Made by a program: the position numbers and the translations under genes
The notes under the pieces: model-generated
The model's database searches: none
What the model saw: only the letters and a program-made list of their open reading frames with translations
What the model was told of the DNA's origin: nothing
In this document: positions 30,004 to 39,313 of the stretch, piece after piece
Layout: every line of letters starts with the position of its first letter
How positions within the stretch are numbered: position 1 is the first letter of the stretch
NCBI RefSeq assembly: GCF_964026535.1
Contig: NZ_OZ032153.1
Location: 1,364,001 to 1,428,000 of the forward strand
DNA from: Candidatus Tisiphia endosymbiont of Sialis lutaria
GTDB taxonomy: Bacteria > Pseudomonadota > Alphaproteobacteria > Rickettsiales > Rickettsiaceae
DNA length: 64,000 nt
Direction: 5' to 3'

Positions 30004-31362
30004 ATGTCTAATGAACATCAGCCACATGATACTATAGTCAATTTAGGAGAATTAGATAGCAGGAAAGATGGAGCGACGCCTATAAGTAATATGCGAGCAT
30101 TGAGCGACGACGTCACCAACTTCTCATCAATTGACTATAATTCCCTAATTACTATTGCAAGGGCTAGTGCTTTGTTAGGAGTATCGTTTGATACTATCAG
30201 AAAGTGGGAAAAAAAAGGGCTTGTAAAAGCATACAGAAATAAAAATAAACACCGTTTTTTTCAATCTGAAGAATTACAGAGACTAAAATCAAAATTATCC
30301 GGGAATAATAATATAGGATTCAAAATATTACAATCAGAAAGAAAAACCAATTTTCAAGTTTTAGAACTATTTGCTGGTGCCGGTGGTTTAGCTTTAGGAT
30401 TGCATAATTCCGGTCTTAAAGGTTCTCTTTTTGTAGAAATAAATAAAAATGCAGCTGATACATTAAAAACTAATATGCCAAGCTGGCATGTTATTAATGA
30501 TGATGTAAGTAAAATATGTTACAAGAATATTTATGCAGATATTTTAGCTGGTGGATTTCCCTGTCAAGCTTTTAGTTATGCCGGTAAAAGGCTTGGTTTT
30601 GAAGATATACGCGGTTCTCTGTTCTTTGAATATGCAAGAGCAATAGAACAAATAAAACCTAAAATTATACTAGCTGAAAATGTTAAAGGACTGGAAAAGC
30701 ATGACGAAGGTAGAACATTATCAACTATGATTCATGTTCTAAGTCAATTAGGGTATCGTATCGCTTATAAAGTTCTAAGAGCACAATATTTAGATGTAGC
30801 TCAAAAAAGAGAACGATTAGTAATTATAGGGGTAAGGAACGACTTATCATGTTCTATTATATTTCCTAAAGAACAAGATTATACTATTAGTATAGCTGAA
30901 GTGCTAAAGGATGTTCCAATATCTGATGGTCAAACTTATACTGCTCAGAAAAAGAAAATAATGGAATTAATACCAGAAGGTGGATACTGGCGAAATTTGC
31001 CTGATGTTTTACAAAGAGATTATATGGGTGCTAGCTATCATCTAAGTGGTGGTAAGACTGGAATGGCAAGAAGACTTTCTTGGAATGAGCCGTCCCTAAC
31101 TTTGACTTGTAACCCTGCACAAAAACAAACAGAACGATGCCATCCGTCGCAGACGCGTCCTTTAACAATACGCGAATACGCTAGAATACAGAGTTTTCCA
31201 GATTCTTGGAAATTTGTTGGTTCAAGATCATCGCAATACAAGCAGATTGGTAATGCTGTGCCTGTTAACCTTGCATATCATATTGGCAGATGCCTTGTGG
31301 CAATGCTAGAAAATTATTTTGATCCTCTTAGCATGACTATTTTGCCTGAAACGCAGATTTGA
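30004..31362 (+). CDS. DNA (cytosine-5) methyltransferase with N-terminal MerR-like HTH
   Basis: 452 aa. Residues 1-9 and about 46 onward are native; residues about 10-45 are encoded by a family A repeat. Residues about 50-100 form a MerR/excisionase-like helix-turn-helix (ARASALLGVSFDTIRKWEKKGL). The C5 methyltransferase follows: motif I FAGAGGLALGL, motif IV GGFPCQAFS with the catalytic Cys, motif VI AENVKGL, motif VIII QKRERLVIIGVR, a target-recognition region near 310-360, motif X QIGNAVPVNLAYHI. Partner of the convergent Eco47II-like endonuclease, so the target may be GGNCC (inference). The HTH probably regulates its own promoter. Confidence 0.9.
   Translation: MSNEHQPHDTIVNLGELDSRKDGATPISNMRALSDDVTNFSSIDYNSLITIARASALLGVSFDTIRKWEKKGLVKAYRNKNKHRFFQSEELQRLKSKLSGNNNIGFKILQSERKTNFQVLELFAGAGGLALGLHNSGLKGSLFVEINKNAADTLKTNMPSWHVINDDVSKICYKNIYADILAGGFPCQAFSYAGKRLGFEDIRGSLFFEYARAIEQIKPKIILAENVKGLEKHDEGRTLSTMIHVLSQLGYRIAYKVLRAQYLDVAQKRERLVIIGVRNDLSCSIIFPKEQDYTISIAEVLKDVPISDGQTYTAQKKKIMELIPEGGYWRNLPDVLQRDYMGASYHLSGGKTGMARRLSWNEPSLTLTCNPAQKQTERCHPSQTRPLTIREYARIQSFPDSWKFVGSRSSQYKQIGNAVPVNLAYHIGRCLVAMLENYFDPLSMTILPETQI
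30033..30139 (+). repeat. Family A element (107 bp) inserted in frame in the methyltransferase
   Basis: TATAGTCAATTTAGGAGAA to TCATCAATTGACTATA, read as IVNLGELDS...NFSSIDY with no stop. Removing it with one TA restores ...HDT-NSLITIARA, so the net gain is 105 nt (35 codons). It has more substitutions from the other copies in its left arm than the intergenic elements do. Confidence 0.9.
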
Positions 31363-32161
31363 AGAATTTTTTTATAAACTCATCGTTTTGCCCTGTATTA
31401 ATTTTGAATTCTGGCTGTAAGTTTGATATGATGGTTGGGATTATCTCAAATAATTGTTCAAGAGCATCATCTACACCAGTTGCAAGTGCATATAGTCAAT
31501 TGATGAGAAGTTGGTGACGTCGTCACTCGTCGCTCGCCTATTACTTATAGGCGTCGCTCCATCGCTCCTAGCACCAAATTCCCCTGAATTGACTATAAAA
31601 ACTATCACCATCTATTTGTCGTATCAAACGGTTTCTTGGGCATATAACACCAGTGGAAGCGTTAGAAGGAACAAACTCAATATTATACCGCTTTGGTTTT
31701 TTAGGAATTATCTCAATGTAATATGCTGTATATCCTTTATACATATGACCTTTTTGCATTACTAAATTTTCTAATTTGTAATACATAGAAGCTTTGTCTG
31801 AACCCTTAAGAGTATTATGTTTATTTTTTACTTCTCCAATGATTTTTTTATCGTGATTGACAATATCTACCATTTGACCAGAACTTAAACTTTCCCATCC
31901 ATCAAATGCCCCTAATATTTGTTGGTGAAAATCACCTAGGTGATTTGATAAAGTTTTTTGTGATTGACGGGATTTCTCACTCTTCAGCCACTCACTAGAA
32001 TTAATTTTAAAACTAGCCATTTCAAAGATAATAGAAAACGGATCCACAACATTACGATCAAATTTTTTCTCTGCTTTGATCATTGCTGCCCTGCCTTTAT
32101 CTAAGACAAATTTAACAACCTTTTCAAGTGTAACATCATCTATAAAGCTTAAATAAGACAT
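31337..32161 (-). pseudogene. Eco47II-like restriction endonuclease interrupted by a family A element
   Basis: Begins at 32161. The first 188 codons match the Eco47II/Sau96I-like endonuclease type (GDFHQQILGAFDGWESLSSG, then the conserved D-x(n)-E-V-K core, MVDIVN...IIGEVKNKHNT). The frame then enters a repeat and stops 9 codons later at 31568. On the far side of the repeat the same gene resumes with ALATGVDDALEQLFEIIPTI and ends at a TAG at 31337-31339, giving about 238 aa when joined. The native 3' end overlaps the convergent methyltransferase by 26 bp. A truncated protein could still be made. Confidence 0.82.
31491..31597 (-). repeat. Family A element (107 bp) inside the endonuclease gene
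   Basis: Read on the minus strand the gene goes ...GAT AGT TTT then TATAGTCAATTCAGGGG...; the right tip GACTATA is followed by TGCACTTGCAACTGG. Deleting 105 nt and leaving one TA restores TTT TAT GCA CTT (F-Y-A-L). The frame used here meets TAG inside the element. Confidence 0.92.
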
Positions 32162-32358
32162 TATTCGTAAAATGATTAAATTTGATTAAATGTAACTGGT
32201 AATTATACTTAACTTAAATGCTTAATGCAATTACCTTTTAATTGAATAATGGAGACAATAAATAAGGCGTACAAAATTTTTCTTACACGTGAATGTCTCA
32301 TAAGTTATAAATTATTTGACTAGATAATTGTTTGTTGCTATAAGCTATCTTAGAGTGA

Positions 32359-32432
32359 TGGGGCGTAGCCAAGTGGTAAGGCAACGGTTTTTGGTATCGT
32401 CATCGGTGGTTCGAATCCATCCGCCCCAGCCA
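32359..32432 (+). tRNA. tRNA-Gln (UUG)
   Basis: Cloverleaf with acceptor TGGGGCG/CGCCCCA, D arm GCC...GGC, anticodon stem ACGGT/ATCGT around loop TTTTGGT (anticodon TTG), T arm GGTGG-TTCGAAT-CCATC, discriminator G and encoded CCA. It lies in a 570-bp gap between the R-M locus and the first SpoT-like gene. Confidence 0.93.
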
Positions 32433-32562
32433 CCTTTTTAGCCTTTCTAAATTTTGTTGGAGCTTTAATATGGTTACGTTAAAAATTTTGTCAACAGAAC
32501 CTAGTAATACCAACTCTCTAGCTTGGTAGGTCGAGGTTACGAAGCCACTATATCTCTTTAGA

Positions 32563-32722
32563 ACAACAGAAAAAATTATAATTGGAAATATATAAGACTC
32601 GATTGATTTATATAGGGTTGTAACTTAAATGTAACAAAATACTTATTATTTTAAGAAGCAAATAATAAATTATTTGCTAGTATTTTAATTTTTAGTTTAA
32701 TATACTTTATAATTAAAATAAT
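32563..32722. repeat. Upstream block of the amplified SpoT/MFS module
   Basis: About 160 bp (TTAGAACAACAGAAA... to ...TAATTAAAATAAT) repeated almost exactly at 39960-40122, and from GGGTTGTAACTT onward at 34962-35069. It carries the common promoter region of the three SpoT-like genes, with a TATAAT near the 3' end. Confidence 0.8.
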
Positions 32723-32737
32723 GTAATAGGTAGTTAT

Positions 32738-33502
32738 ATGGAAGATATTAATGATTGGGAAACAAAATACGAAGATTGCAAATATTCTGAGAGGTTACTA
32801 AGTAAACTAATGCAGATAAACCAGGAAGTAACTATACCAGTAGATATTGATATGGTTAAAAAAGGTATATATTACGCCAAAAAGTATCATGGTTCGCAGA
32901 TGCGACAATCTGGTGACCCATATTATTCTCACCCGATAGAGGTGGCGTATATGGTTGCTGAATATACCGCAGTAGAAAGACCAAAATATTATAAAACTGA
33001 TATGATCATTACCAGTTTACTACATGATACTATTGAAGATACAACTCTCACAGAAGATATGATTGGTAGAATTTTTGGTGAGCAAGTTGCTAGTCAAGTG
33101 GTAGATTTGACTAGGGTTAAATCTTATGGGAAAATTAGTGCAGCAGAGACAATGACATTATTGTGTAAACAAAAAAAATATAATGTAGCTATTATTAAAA
33201 TTTTTGATCGAATTCATAACTTACAAACTTTACAAGCCAAATCACCAGAGAAGATAGAAAAAATAGTTAAAGAGAGTTTAAAGTATTTTCTGATAGTTGT
33301 TATACATCTAGAAATATCAATACCAATAAAACTAAGGTTATTAAAGTTATGCTATCAGTACATACCCTACGCTCTTCCATATTCTTTTCAAGTTCAAGAT
33401 CTACTATTTTTTAATAATAATCCTATGGGCTGCTTTTTTCCAATTTTTCAAAATGAGATAGCCCAAATACAAAACCTAAAGAGATTGAAACAAATAGAAT
33501 AA
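32738..33502 (+). CDS. Single-domain SpoT-like HD hydrolase, copy 1
   Basis: 254 aa. Only the HD hydrolase domain of SpoT is present: KKYHGSQMRQSGDPYYSHPIEVAYMVAEY and TSLLHDTIEDT give the metal-binding His and His-Asp; IIKIFDRIHNLQTL is the later Asp helix. There is no synthetase or TGS domain. By family it could hydrolyse (p)ppGpp in the cytoplasm. The last 50 residues read into the antisense of the transporter and differ from copy 3, so the C-terminus is probably altered. Convergent overlap with the MFS pseudogene is 80 bp. Confidence 0.8.
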   Translation: MEDINDWETKYEDCKYSERLLSKLMQINQEVTIPVDIDMVKKGIYYAKKYHGSQMRQSGDPYYSHPIEVAYMVAEYTAVERPKYYKTDMIITSLLHDTIEDTTLTEDMIGRIFGEQVASQVVDLTRVKSYGKISAAETMTLLCKQKKYNVAIIKIFDRIHNLQTLQAKSPEKIEKIVKESLKYFLIVVIHLEISIPIKLRLLKLCYQYIPYALPYSFQVQDLLFFNNNPMGCFFPIFQNEIAQIQNLKRLKQIE

Positions 33503-34748
33503 ATAACCCCCAATTGCCAAAATATTCAACTAGGTATATTAGACCAAAAGAAACAATAACATACATTACAGCACGGGATAGTGCATATGTAAGAGTAGCA
33601 CAAGTAAATCTTTTAAAAACAGGAAATTGCTTATAAAAAACTGGGGCAGCTGGCAGACTATCGGATACAAATAGAATAAGTGTAGCTTGGAGTAAAAATA
33701 CATCCATGGTACTTTTAAGATTATCTAATAAATACGGACAACTAATAGCAAAAATAATATATATTATCAATTTTACTTTTAAAATTTTTAATGGATGAAA
33801 TTTTGTGCTTAGATATGTCAAGGTGATAAAACCTAATAAATTTACCATAGAGACAAAGAAGTTTTGATGAATAACCTGTTCTCCTGTGTACCCAAAAGAA
33901 TCTTTTAGTATTCCAGCACAATAAATATATACAAAATAAAAAATTGCTGGCCAAGAACATTCTATTAAAAAATACGCTAAAAAGGTTTTTTTTACGATTT
34001 TTTCTTGCAAAATAGGATGATTTTCTAATGTTGTAGAATCCTCACCAATTTTTTCTAAACTTATCTTTAATTGTCTCTTAGCATCAGCAAATTCTGGCGT
34101 TTCTCTAAGTGTAGTTCTTGCAACGGATCCAACCAGTGCTACTAATGCCCCAATCCAGAAAGCTATACGCCAATTAAATCCATAAGAAGTAACTAATGAG
34201 GCAATACCCAAAGCCGCTGTCATACCTAAAGCAGCAAAAACTGAAATTACTGCTACAACCCTATATCTTGTTGGTGGCACTGTAATTTCAGTAAGATAAA
34301 GCTCTGCTCCTATTACTTCTCCCATGGAAGACATACCTTGAATAATACGACATATAGTTATAAGAACAGAAGCGATTATTCCTATTTGAGCATAGGTTGG
34401 TAAATTAGCCATGGTAATACAAGTAATTGCCATCATAAAAGTCGTTATTATTACTGTCACTTTGCGACCTATATTTGTCTCCCAACCAGCCAAATATCAG
34501 TGCCCCAAGTGGGCGAAAGACAAAGGTAGAACAAAAAGCAGTAGCAGTAAAAAGAGATGCAATGTGTGGATCAGTCTTTGGAAAAATAGCTCATTTAGAA
34601 GAACTGCCATATGGACATATAGCATCAGATCAAAATACTCAAGGAATGTTCCCACTGAAAGTAACCCGATAGCAGATTTTTGTTCTTTGGTAAGGCTAGT
34701 TTGCCGATTAGGAATAATCCTGGTATTTTCTTGAACAACTTTACTCAT
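33423..34748 (-). pseudogene. ProP-like MFS transporter, copy 1, frameshifted
   Basis: It begins MSKVVQENTRIIPNRQTSL at 34748. After LLNELFF (near 34580) the frame slips: the true continuation PKTDPHIASLF... is in another frame. A second slip lies near 34470, where GWLGDK should run into IGRKVT. The remaining 350 codons are open and match copy 3 (PTYAQIGI, CRIIQGMSSMGEVIGAELYLTE, RETPEFADA). With two frameshifts in the first 110 codons it is a pseudogene unless programmed shifting occurs. Confidence 0.8.
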
Positions 34749-35084
34749 AGTTGACCTGGTTTTGTTGTTGACTTCTGATGGTTCATATTTTTTCAATATT
34801 TTGTGTTAATATATTTAGTATATAATATTTTATCGCTGCACTAAGTGATATAAGAAAAATAATTATAGATTTAAGTTGAAATAACAAATTTCTAGTTGTA
34901 ACAATATCACGATCTTAATATGGCATTAAAGTTTTATAGCAACTTGAGAAAACAAAATACGGGGTTGTAACTTAAATGTAACAAAATACTTATTATTTTA
35001 GGAAGCAAATAATAAATTATTTGCTAGTATTTTAATTTTTAGTTTAGTATACTTTATAATTAAAATAATATGGTGGATATTAAA

Positions 35085-35678
35085 ATGGAAGATATTAATA
35101 ATTGGGAAGCAAAGTATGTAAATTGTAAATATGCTGAGAGATTACTAAGTAAACTATCTGAGCTAAACCAGCAAGTAACTATACCTGTAAATATTAATGA
35201 GATTACAAAAGGTATATATTACGCCAAAAAGTATCATGGTTCGCAGATGCGACAATCGGGTGACCCATATTATTCTCACCCGATAGAGGTGGCGTATATG
35301 GTTGCTGAATATACCGCACTAAATATGCCAAAATATTACAGAACTGATATGATCATTACCAGTTTACTACATGATACTATTGAAGATACAACTCTCACAG
35401 AAGATATGATTGGTAGAATTTTTGGTGAGCAAGTTGCTAGTCAAGTGGTAGATTTGACTAGGGTTAAATCTTATGGAAAAATTAGTGCAGCAGAAACATT
35501 GAATATATTATTTCAACAAAAGAAAGATGATGTTTTATTGATTAAGTTATTTGACCGACTTCATAATATGCAAACTATTGGTGCTAAATCGCCAGAGAAA
35601 ATTCAAAAGATAAGAAAAGAAAAGAAACTTTGCTATCTTTTTTTCTTTTCTCACAGTATTTGGAAACACCTGAATTAG
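35085..35678 (+). CDS. Single-domain SpoT-like HD hydrolase, copy 2, altered 3' end
   Basis: 197 aa from the ATG at 35085, which is preceded by GGTGG; an ATG at 35070 is in frame. The HD core is nearly identical to copy 1 at DNA level (KYHGSQMRQSGDPYYSH, LLHDTIEDTTLTEDM). The end is damaged: after KIQKIRKEKK a T-rich tract shifts the frame to a stop. In the next frame a longer tail (SQYLETPELEKALHET) continues into transporter-derived sequence up to 35733. Possibly still an active hydrolase domain. Confidence 0.7.
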   Translation: MEDINNWEAKYVNCKYAERLLSKLSELNQQVTIPVNINEITKGIYYAKKYHGSQMRQSGDPYYSHPIEVAYMVAEYTALNMPKYYRTDMIITSLLHDTIEDTTLTEDMIGRIFGEQVASQVVDLTRVKSYGKISAAETLNILFQQKKDDVLLIKLFDRLHNMQTIGAKSPEKIQKIRKEKKLCYLFFFSHSIWKHLN

Positions 35679-36497
35679 AAAAAGCATTACATGAAACATG
35701 TATATGGAACCAATTGATAAATAAGCCAATATAGTTTTTATATTAACTTTTTCGTTTAGCATTTCTTGATTAGTAATATCCTTTTTCTCTAAACCGAAAG
35801 TTTTAAGTTTATTTAGCAGCCTTCTGGTTGCATCAGCAAATTCTGGAGTTTCTCTAAGACGTGTCCTTGCTATAGCTCCAACCAAGGCAATCACTGTACC
35901 AAATAAAAAAGCATATCGCCAATTAAAACCATATGAAGTAACAAGCGTCGCGACCCCTAAAGCACATACTGCCCCTAGCTCAGCAAATATCGTAATTGCA
36001 CCAACAACAGGATATTGTATAGGAGGCTTAGTCATTTCCGTTAAATATAATCCAGCCCCTATTACTTCTCCTAAGGATGACAAACCTTGCACTATCCGAC
36101 AAACAGTAATTAATACCGAAGCAGTAATACCAATTTTCGCATAAGTAGGCAAAATAAACATCACCAAACAAGAACATGCCATCATGAAAGTTGTAATAAC
36201 TACCGTAGATTTACGACCTACTTTATCGCCTATCCAACCAAAAATTATGGCAGCAAATGGTCTTAACAAATATGTAGAACAAAAAGCAGCAGCCGTAAGA
36301 AGAGAATTCACATGTGGGTCATATTTAGGAAAGAATAATTCATTCAACAATACTGCCATATGAATGTAGAGCATTAAGTCAAAATATTCGAGGAATGTTC
36401 CTATTGACAACAGCCCAACAGCTTCTTTTTGTTCTTTGGTAAGGCTAGTTTGCCGATTAGGAATAATTCTGGTATTTTCTTGAACAACTTTACTCAT
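35547..36497 (-). pseudogene. ProP-like MFS transporter, copy 2, C-terminus deleted
   Basis: It starts MSKVVQENTRIIPNRQTSL at 36497. Homology to copy 3 is good through KTILAYLSI, where it breaks off at about 35706; the last 52 codons of the frame are antisense of the SpoT-like copy 2. About six C-terminal helices are missing. Conserved blocks include GDKVGRKSTVVITTFMMA and RETPEFADATRRLLNKL. One deletion across the convergent junction explains the loss of both 3' ends. Confidence 0.8.
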
Positions 36498-36623
36498 AGT
36501 TGACCTGGTTTTGTTGTTGACTTCTGATGGCTCATATTTTTTCAATATTTTGTGTTAATATATTTAGTATATAATATTTTATCGCTGCACTAAGTGATAT
36601 AAGAAAAATAATTTTTATTCTGG

Positions 36624-36789
36624 CGTCATTGCGAGACCACATAGTGGGCGTGGCAATCCACACTTATTGGATTGCTTCGTCGGCTTACGCCTTCTCGCAA
36701 TGACGTTTTTACCCTGTCATTCCCGCGTAGGCGGGAATCTAGACCCCTACCTACGCAGGGGTGACAATTCTTCTACGCAGGTATGACAT
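36624..36789. repeat. Family B then family C palindromes
   Basis: B at 36624-36705 (CGTCATTGCGAGACC to TCTCGCAATGACG, followed by TTTTT) and C at 36715-36766 (TGTCATTCCCGCGTAGG to ACGCAGGGGTGACA) with a partial second right arm to 36789. It lies between transporter copy 2 and the Sel1-like gene. Confidence 0.8.
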
Positions 36790-36795
36790 TTTACA

Positions 36796-37437
36796 CTAAT
36801 GATGATGAGGGTAATGAGAACTCTCTCCACCCATGGCAACATTTCCTTCATCAAACGACGTATCATGCAACCCGCTGTCATCAGAGGTATCATGGGCAGA
36901 AGTCGATGCCCCATGTTCATCATAAGTTGCTGCAGTGTTTTCTTCAGTGAAACAGCTCTGTATTAACTTGCCTCCCGGTAGTTTGATAGCGTGATTAAAT
37001 TTATCCATCTGCTCGAGAACTACTGCCATATCTACTCCTTTAGTAGGAATCTCCTTATGAGTCTTTTCTACTAATTTGATAAGATTCTTAATTTCAGGTT
37101 CCATATATTTAGGGATTACTGGTTTATTTTCAGTTTTAATGCCCTTAAGTTCCTTAGGAGTAAACTTCAATGCTACACCATAAAATAGAGCAGCTATGTC
37201 AGCATCTTCCTTTACCCCTAATCCCTGTCCAAAACATTTAAACAACCAAAAAGGAGCTTCTTTACTACCTAAAGTTAGAGCCCACCAAAAATCCATAGCA
37301 GCAGATTGCCAACTAGCATCTATTTTTTCCTGAGATTTACCCCTATCTTCCATATCCATGGCTAACCCATAATAACGTTCTCCTGAAAGTTGATATTCTT
37401 TTGCAGTAGTTGTGATTTTATTTTTTGACTTTGCCAT
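36796..37437 (-). CDS. Sel1-like hypothetical protein, paralog 2
   Basis: 213 aa, function unknown. The N-terminal half (EYQLSGERYYGLAMDMEDRG, then SAAMDFWWALTLGSKEAPFWLF and GQGLGVKEDADIAALFYG) follows the Sel1/TPR pattern of paired helices with G-x-G-V-x-x-D and A-A-x-x-Y. The C-terminal tail is acidic, Ser/His-rich and ends in HHH, probably disordered. Clear paralog of the gene 20 bp upstream; both share FNHAIKLPGGKLIQSCFTEE-type sequence. Third gene of a three-gene unit. Confidence 0.65.
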   Translation of the reverse strand: MAKSKNKITTTAKEYQLSGERYYGLAMDMEDRGKSQEKIDASWQSAAMDFWWALTLGSKEAPFWLFKCFGQGLGVKEDADIAALFYGVALKFTPKELKGIKTENKPVIPKYMEPEIKNLIKLVEKTHKEIPTKGVDMAVVLEQMDKFNHAIKLPGGKLIQSCFTEENTAATYDEHGASTSAHDTSDDSGLHDTSFDEGNVAMGGESSHYPHHH

Positions 37438-37456
37438 AATCGTATCCTCCTATTTT

Positions 37457-38113
37457 TTATGAGATACTACAACCAATTCTAGAAGGAACTTTATCAACCT
37501 TTTTAGATATATGGTTTGTAGTTGTTAATGTTTTATTATGATTTATTAGATTCTTAGTTAATTCTAATGTTTTGGATTTTAAATCTTTTTCTTTAGAATT
37601 AGCTTGGGTATTTTTCTCAGTAAAACAACTCTGTATTAATTTGCCAGATGGAAGTTTGATAGCATGGTTAAATTTATCCATCTGCTCAAGGACTTTTTTC
37701 ATAGTTACACCATTACCAGGAATCTGAGCATGAGCCTGTTTTACTAAGTTTGCCAATTTATCGATTCTTGGTTGCATGGATTTGGCAATTACTGGCTTAT
37801 TTTCATCTTTAATATTATTAGCACAATCTTCCGGGGTAAATTGCAATGCTGTTCCATACATTAGAGCTGCTATGTTATCATCTTTTTTTACTCCTAATCC
37901 TTGTCCAAAACACTTAAATAAGCCAAGAGGAGCTTTTTCACTACCTAAAATTAAAGCAAACCAAAAATCTATAGCAGCAGACTGCCAACTAGCATCTATT
38001 TTCTCTGGTGACTTATTCCTATCTTCCATATTAATGGCTAATCCATAATAATACTCTCCTGAACGTTGATATTCTTCTGCTGTAACTAATACTTCATTTT
38101 TTGATTTTGTCAT
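37457..38113 (-). CDS. Sel1-like hypothetical protein, paralog 1
   Basis: 218 aa. Same layout as its neighbour: EYQRSGEYYYGLAINMEDR, ALILGSEKAPLGLFKCFGQGLGVKKDDNIAALMYG, then MDKFNHAIKLPSGKLIQSCFTE; the tails differ (here Lys/Asn-rich). Tandem duplication followed by tail divergence. It begins 3 bp after the coiled-coil gene. Eukaryotic-like Sel1 repeats in an intracellular bacterium allow a host-interaction role, but no secretion signal is visible. Confidence 0.65.
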   Translation of the reverse strand: MTKSKNEVLVTAEEYQRSGEYYYGLAINMEDRNKSPEKIDASWQSAAIDFWFALILGSEKAPLGLFKCFGQGLGVKKDDNIAALMYGTALQFTPEDCANNIKDENKPVIAKSMQPRIDKLANLVKQAHAQIPGNGVTMKKVLEQMDKFNHAIKLPSGKLIQSCFTEKNTQANSKEKDLKSKTLELTKNLINHNKTLTTTNHISKKVDKVPSRIGCSIS

Positions 38114-38116
38114 AAT

Positions 38117-39313
38117 TTACCACCTACCAGCTCTGCCTTTTTTGGGATCAAGAGCTTTAGCATTAGGAGTTTCATTAGGTGTTATTGTTCCATTTTTCTC
38201 CCCAGTAGCAGTTTTCCCTACTATTGGCTGTTTTTGTCCATAACCTAATTTCTCTTTTATTTGCTCAACCTGTTCCGTTACTTTACTTATAGGTTCTTTT
38301 TCGTTAGAGTTAGGGATTACTTGTTGTTTATCAGAACTTTGTTGCAATGAAATAGCAGGTGATAGTGATCCATCTCCTAACGATGGTGAAAGAGATTTTT
38401 TTGAAGCTATCTCTTTATTTGCTTCTTTAACTAATTCTTCTGGAACAACTCCATGTAACTTATGAAATACTGCTGCCCTCTTTTGAAGTATATCTTTATT
38501 GCATCCTTTAGCAAGTTCCATTCCATGACAAATTTTCTTAGCCTCTTTCTCCATCTCCTTATAATGTTCTGCACATTCTGCTTTCTTGACTTCAGCTAAA
38601 CCATGGTGATGCTCATGATATTTCCTTGTATTAGCCAAAGAAACTCTTTCTGGATGATTTGCTGGTAGATGGGCAACTTTTTCTTCAAGTTTTTTGATGT
38701 TCTGTATTTCAGCAGAATGGAGTTTTGTCTCCTCTTCGGCTGTTTTGTCGGTTTGTTTAATATGTTGCCAACGTCTTTTTTCTTCTTCTATTTGTGCCGG
38801 GGTTTTGGTTAATTTTTTCTTAGTCTCTGCATCAATTTCCCTACCTTCTTCGATAGCTTTTATTGCATTATCTAAATGTTTACTCTCTTCTTGTTGTTCC
38901 TTGAGATAATCCTTATGAAAAGAATCAAAAGCTTTATATACCCCTGCTACTTCTGCACGCCTTTCTATTTCCTCACGTAATTTTTCTGCCGCTGCCGCCG
39001 CTTCCTCTTCTATTCTTTTGACTTCAGCAGCTCTGTTTTCTTCATTAATCAAAGCAACAATTGCTGATTTAACCCGTTGTTCTTCTTCTTTAAGAGTCAA
39101 TTCTAATTGTTCAAACATTTCCTTAATATTGGCAAATTCTGCAACTTCCGGATGAGCATCAAGAACATTGGCAAGCATAGACTTTAATGATTCGAAAGTA
39201 ACTGGGTTCAAGTCCTTTACACGACCTTTGATATCATTAACAACATTCATTATTTGAGCAAAGTCTGCACTATCTTTCTTCTGCCCTTTATCATCCTCAA
39301 AATTATCAGCCAT
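38117..39313 (-). CDS. Highly charged coiled-coil protein
   Basis: 398 aa from the ATG at 39313; a GTG 15 nt upstream is possible. No membrane segment or signal peptide. Residues about 70-290 are almost pure Glu/Lys/Ala heptads (EEEQRVKSAIVALI, EVKRIEEEAAAAAEKLREEIERR in two pieces, KKLEEKVAHLP), a long coiled coil. The last 100 residues are Ser/Pro/Lys-rich and disordered. First gene of the minus-strand trio with the two Sel1-like proteins, which suggests a common structure or an effector set. No family recognised. Confidence 0.65.
   Translation of the reverse strand: MADNFEDDKGQKKDSADFAQIMNVVNDIKGRVKDLNPVTFESLKSMLANVLDAHPEVAEFANIKEMFEQLELTLKEEEQRVKSAIVALINEENRAAEVKRIEEEAAAAAEKLREEIERRAEVAGVYKAFDSFHKDYLKEQQEESKHLDNAIKAIEEGREIDAETKKKLTKTPAQIEEEKRRWQHIKQTDKTAEEETKLHSAEIQNIKKLEEKVAHLPANHPERVSLANTRKYHEHHHGLAEVKKAECAEHYKEMEKEAKKICHGMELAKGCNKDILQKRAAVFHKLHGVVPEELVKEANKEIASKKSLSPSLGDGSLSPAISLQQSSDKQQVIPNSNEKEPISKVTEQVEQIKEKLGYGQKQPIVGKTATGEKNGTITPNETPNAKALDPKKGRAGRW

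Noticed and set aside
31511-31765. 84-codon plus-strand frame at the endonuclease locus
   Set aside because: Starts inside the repeat and is antisense to the endonuclease, which has family motifs.
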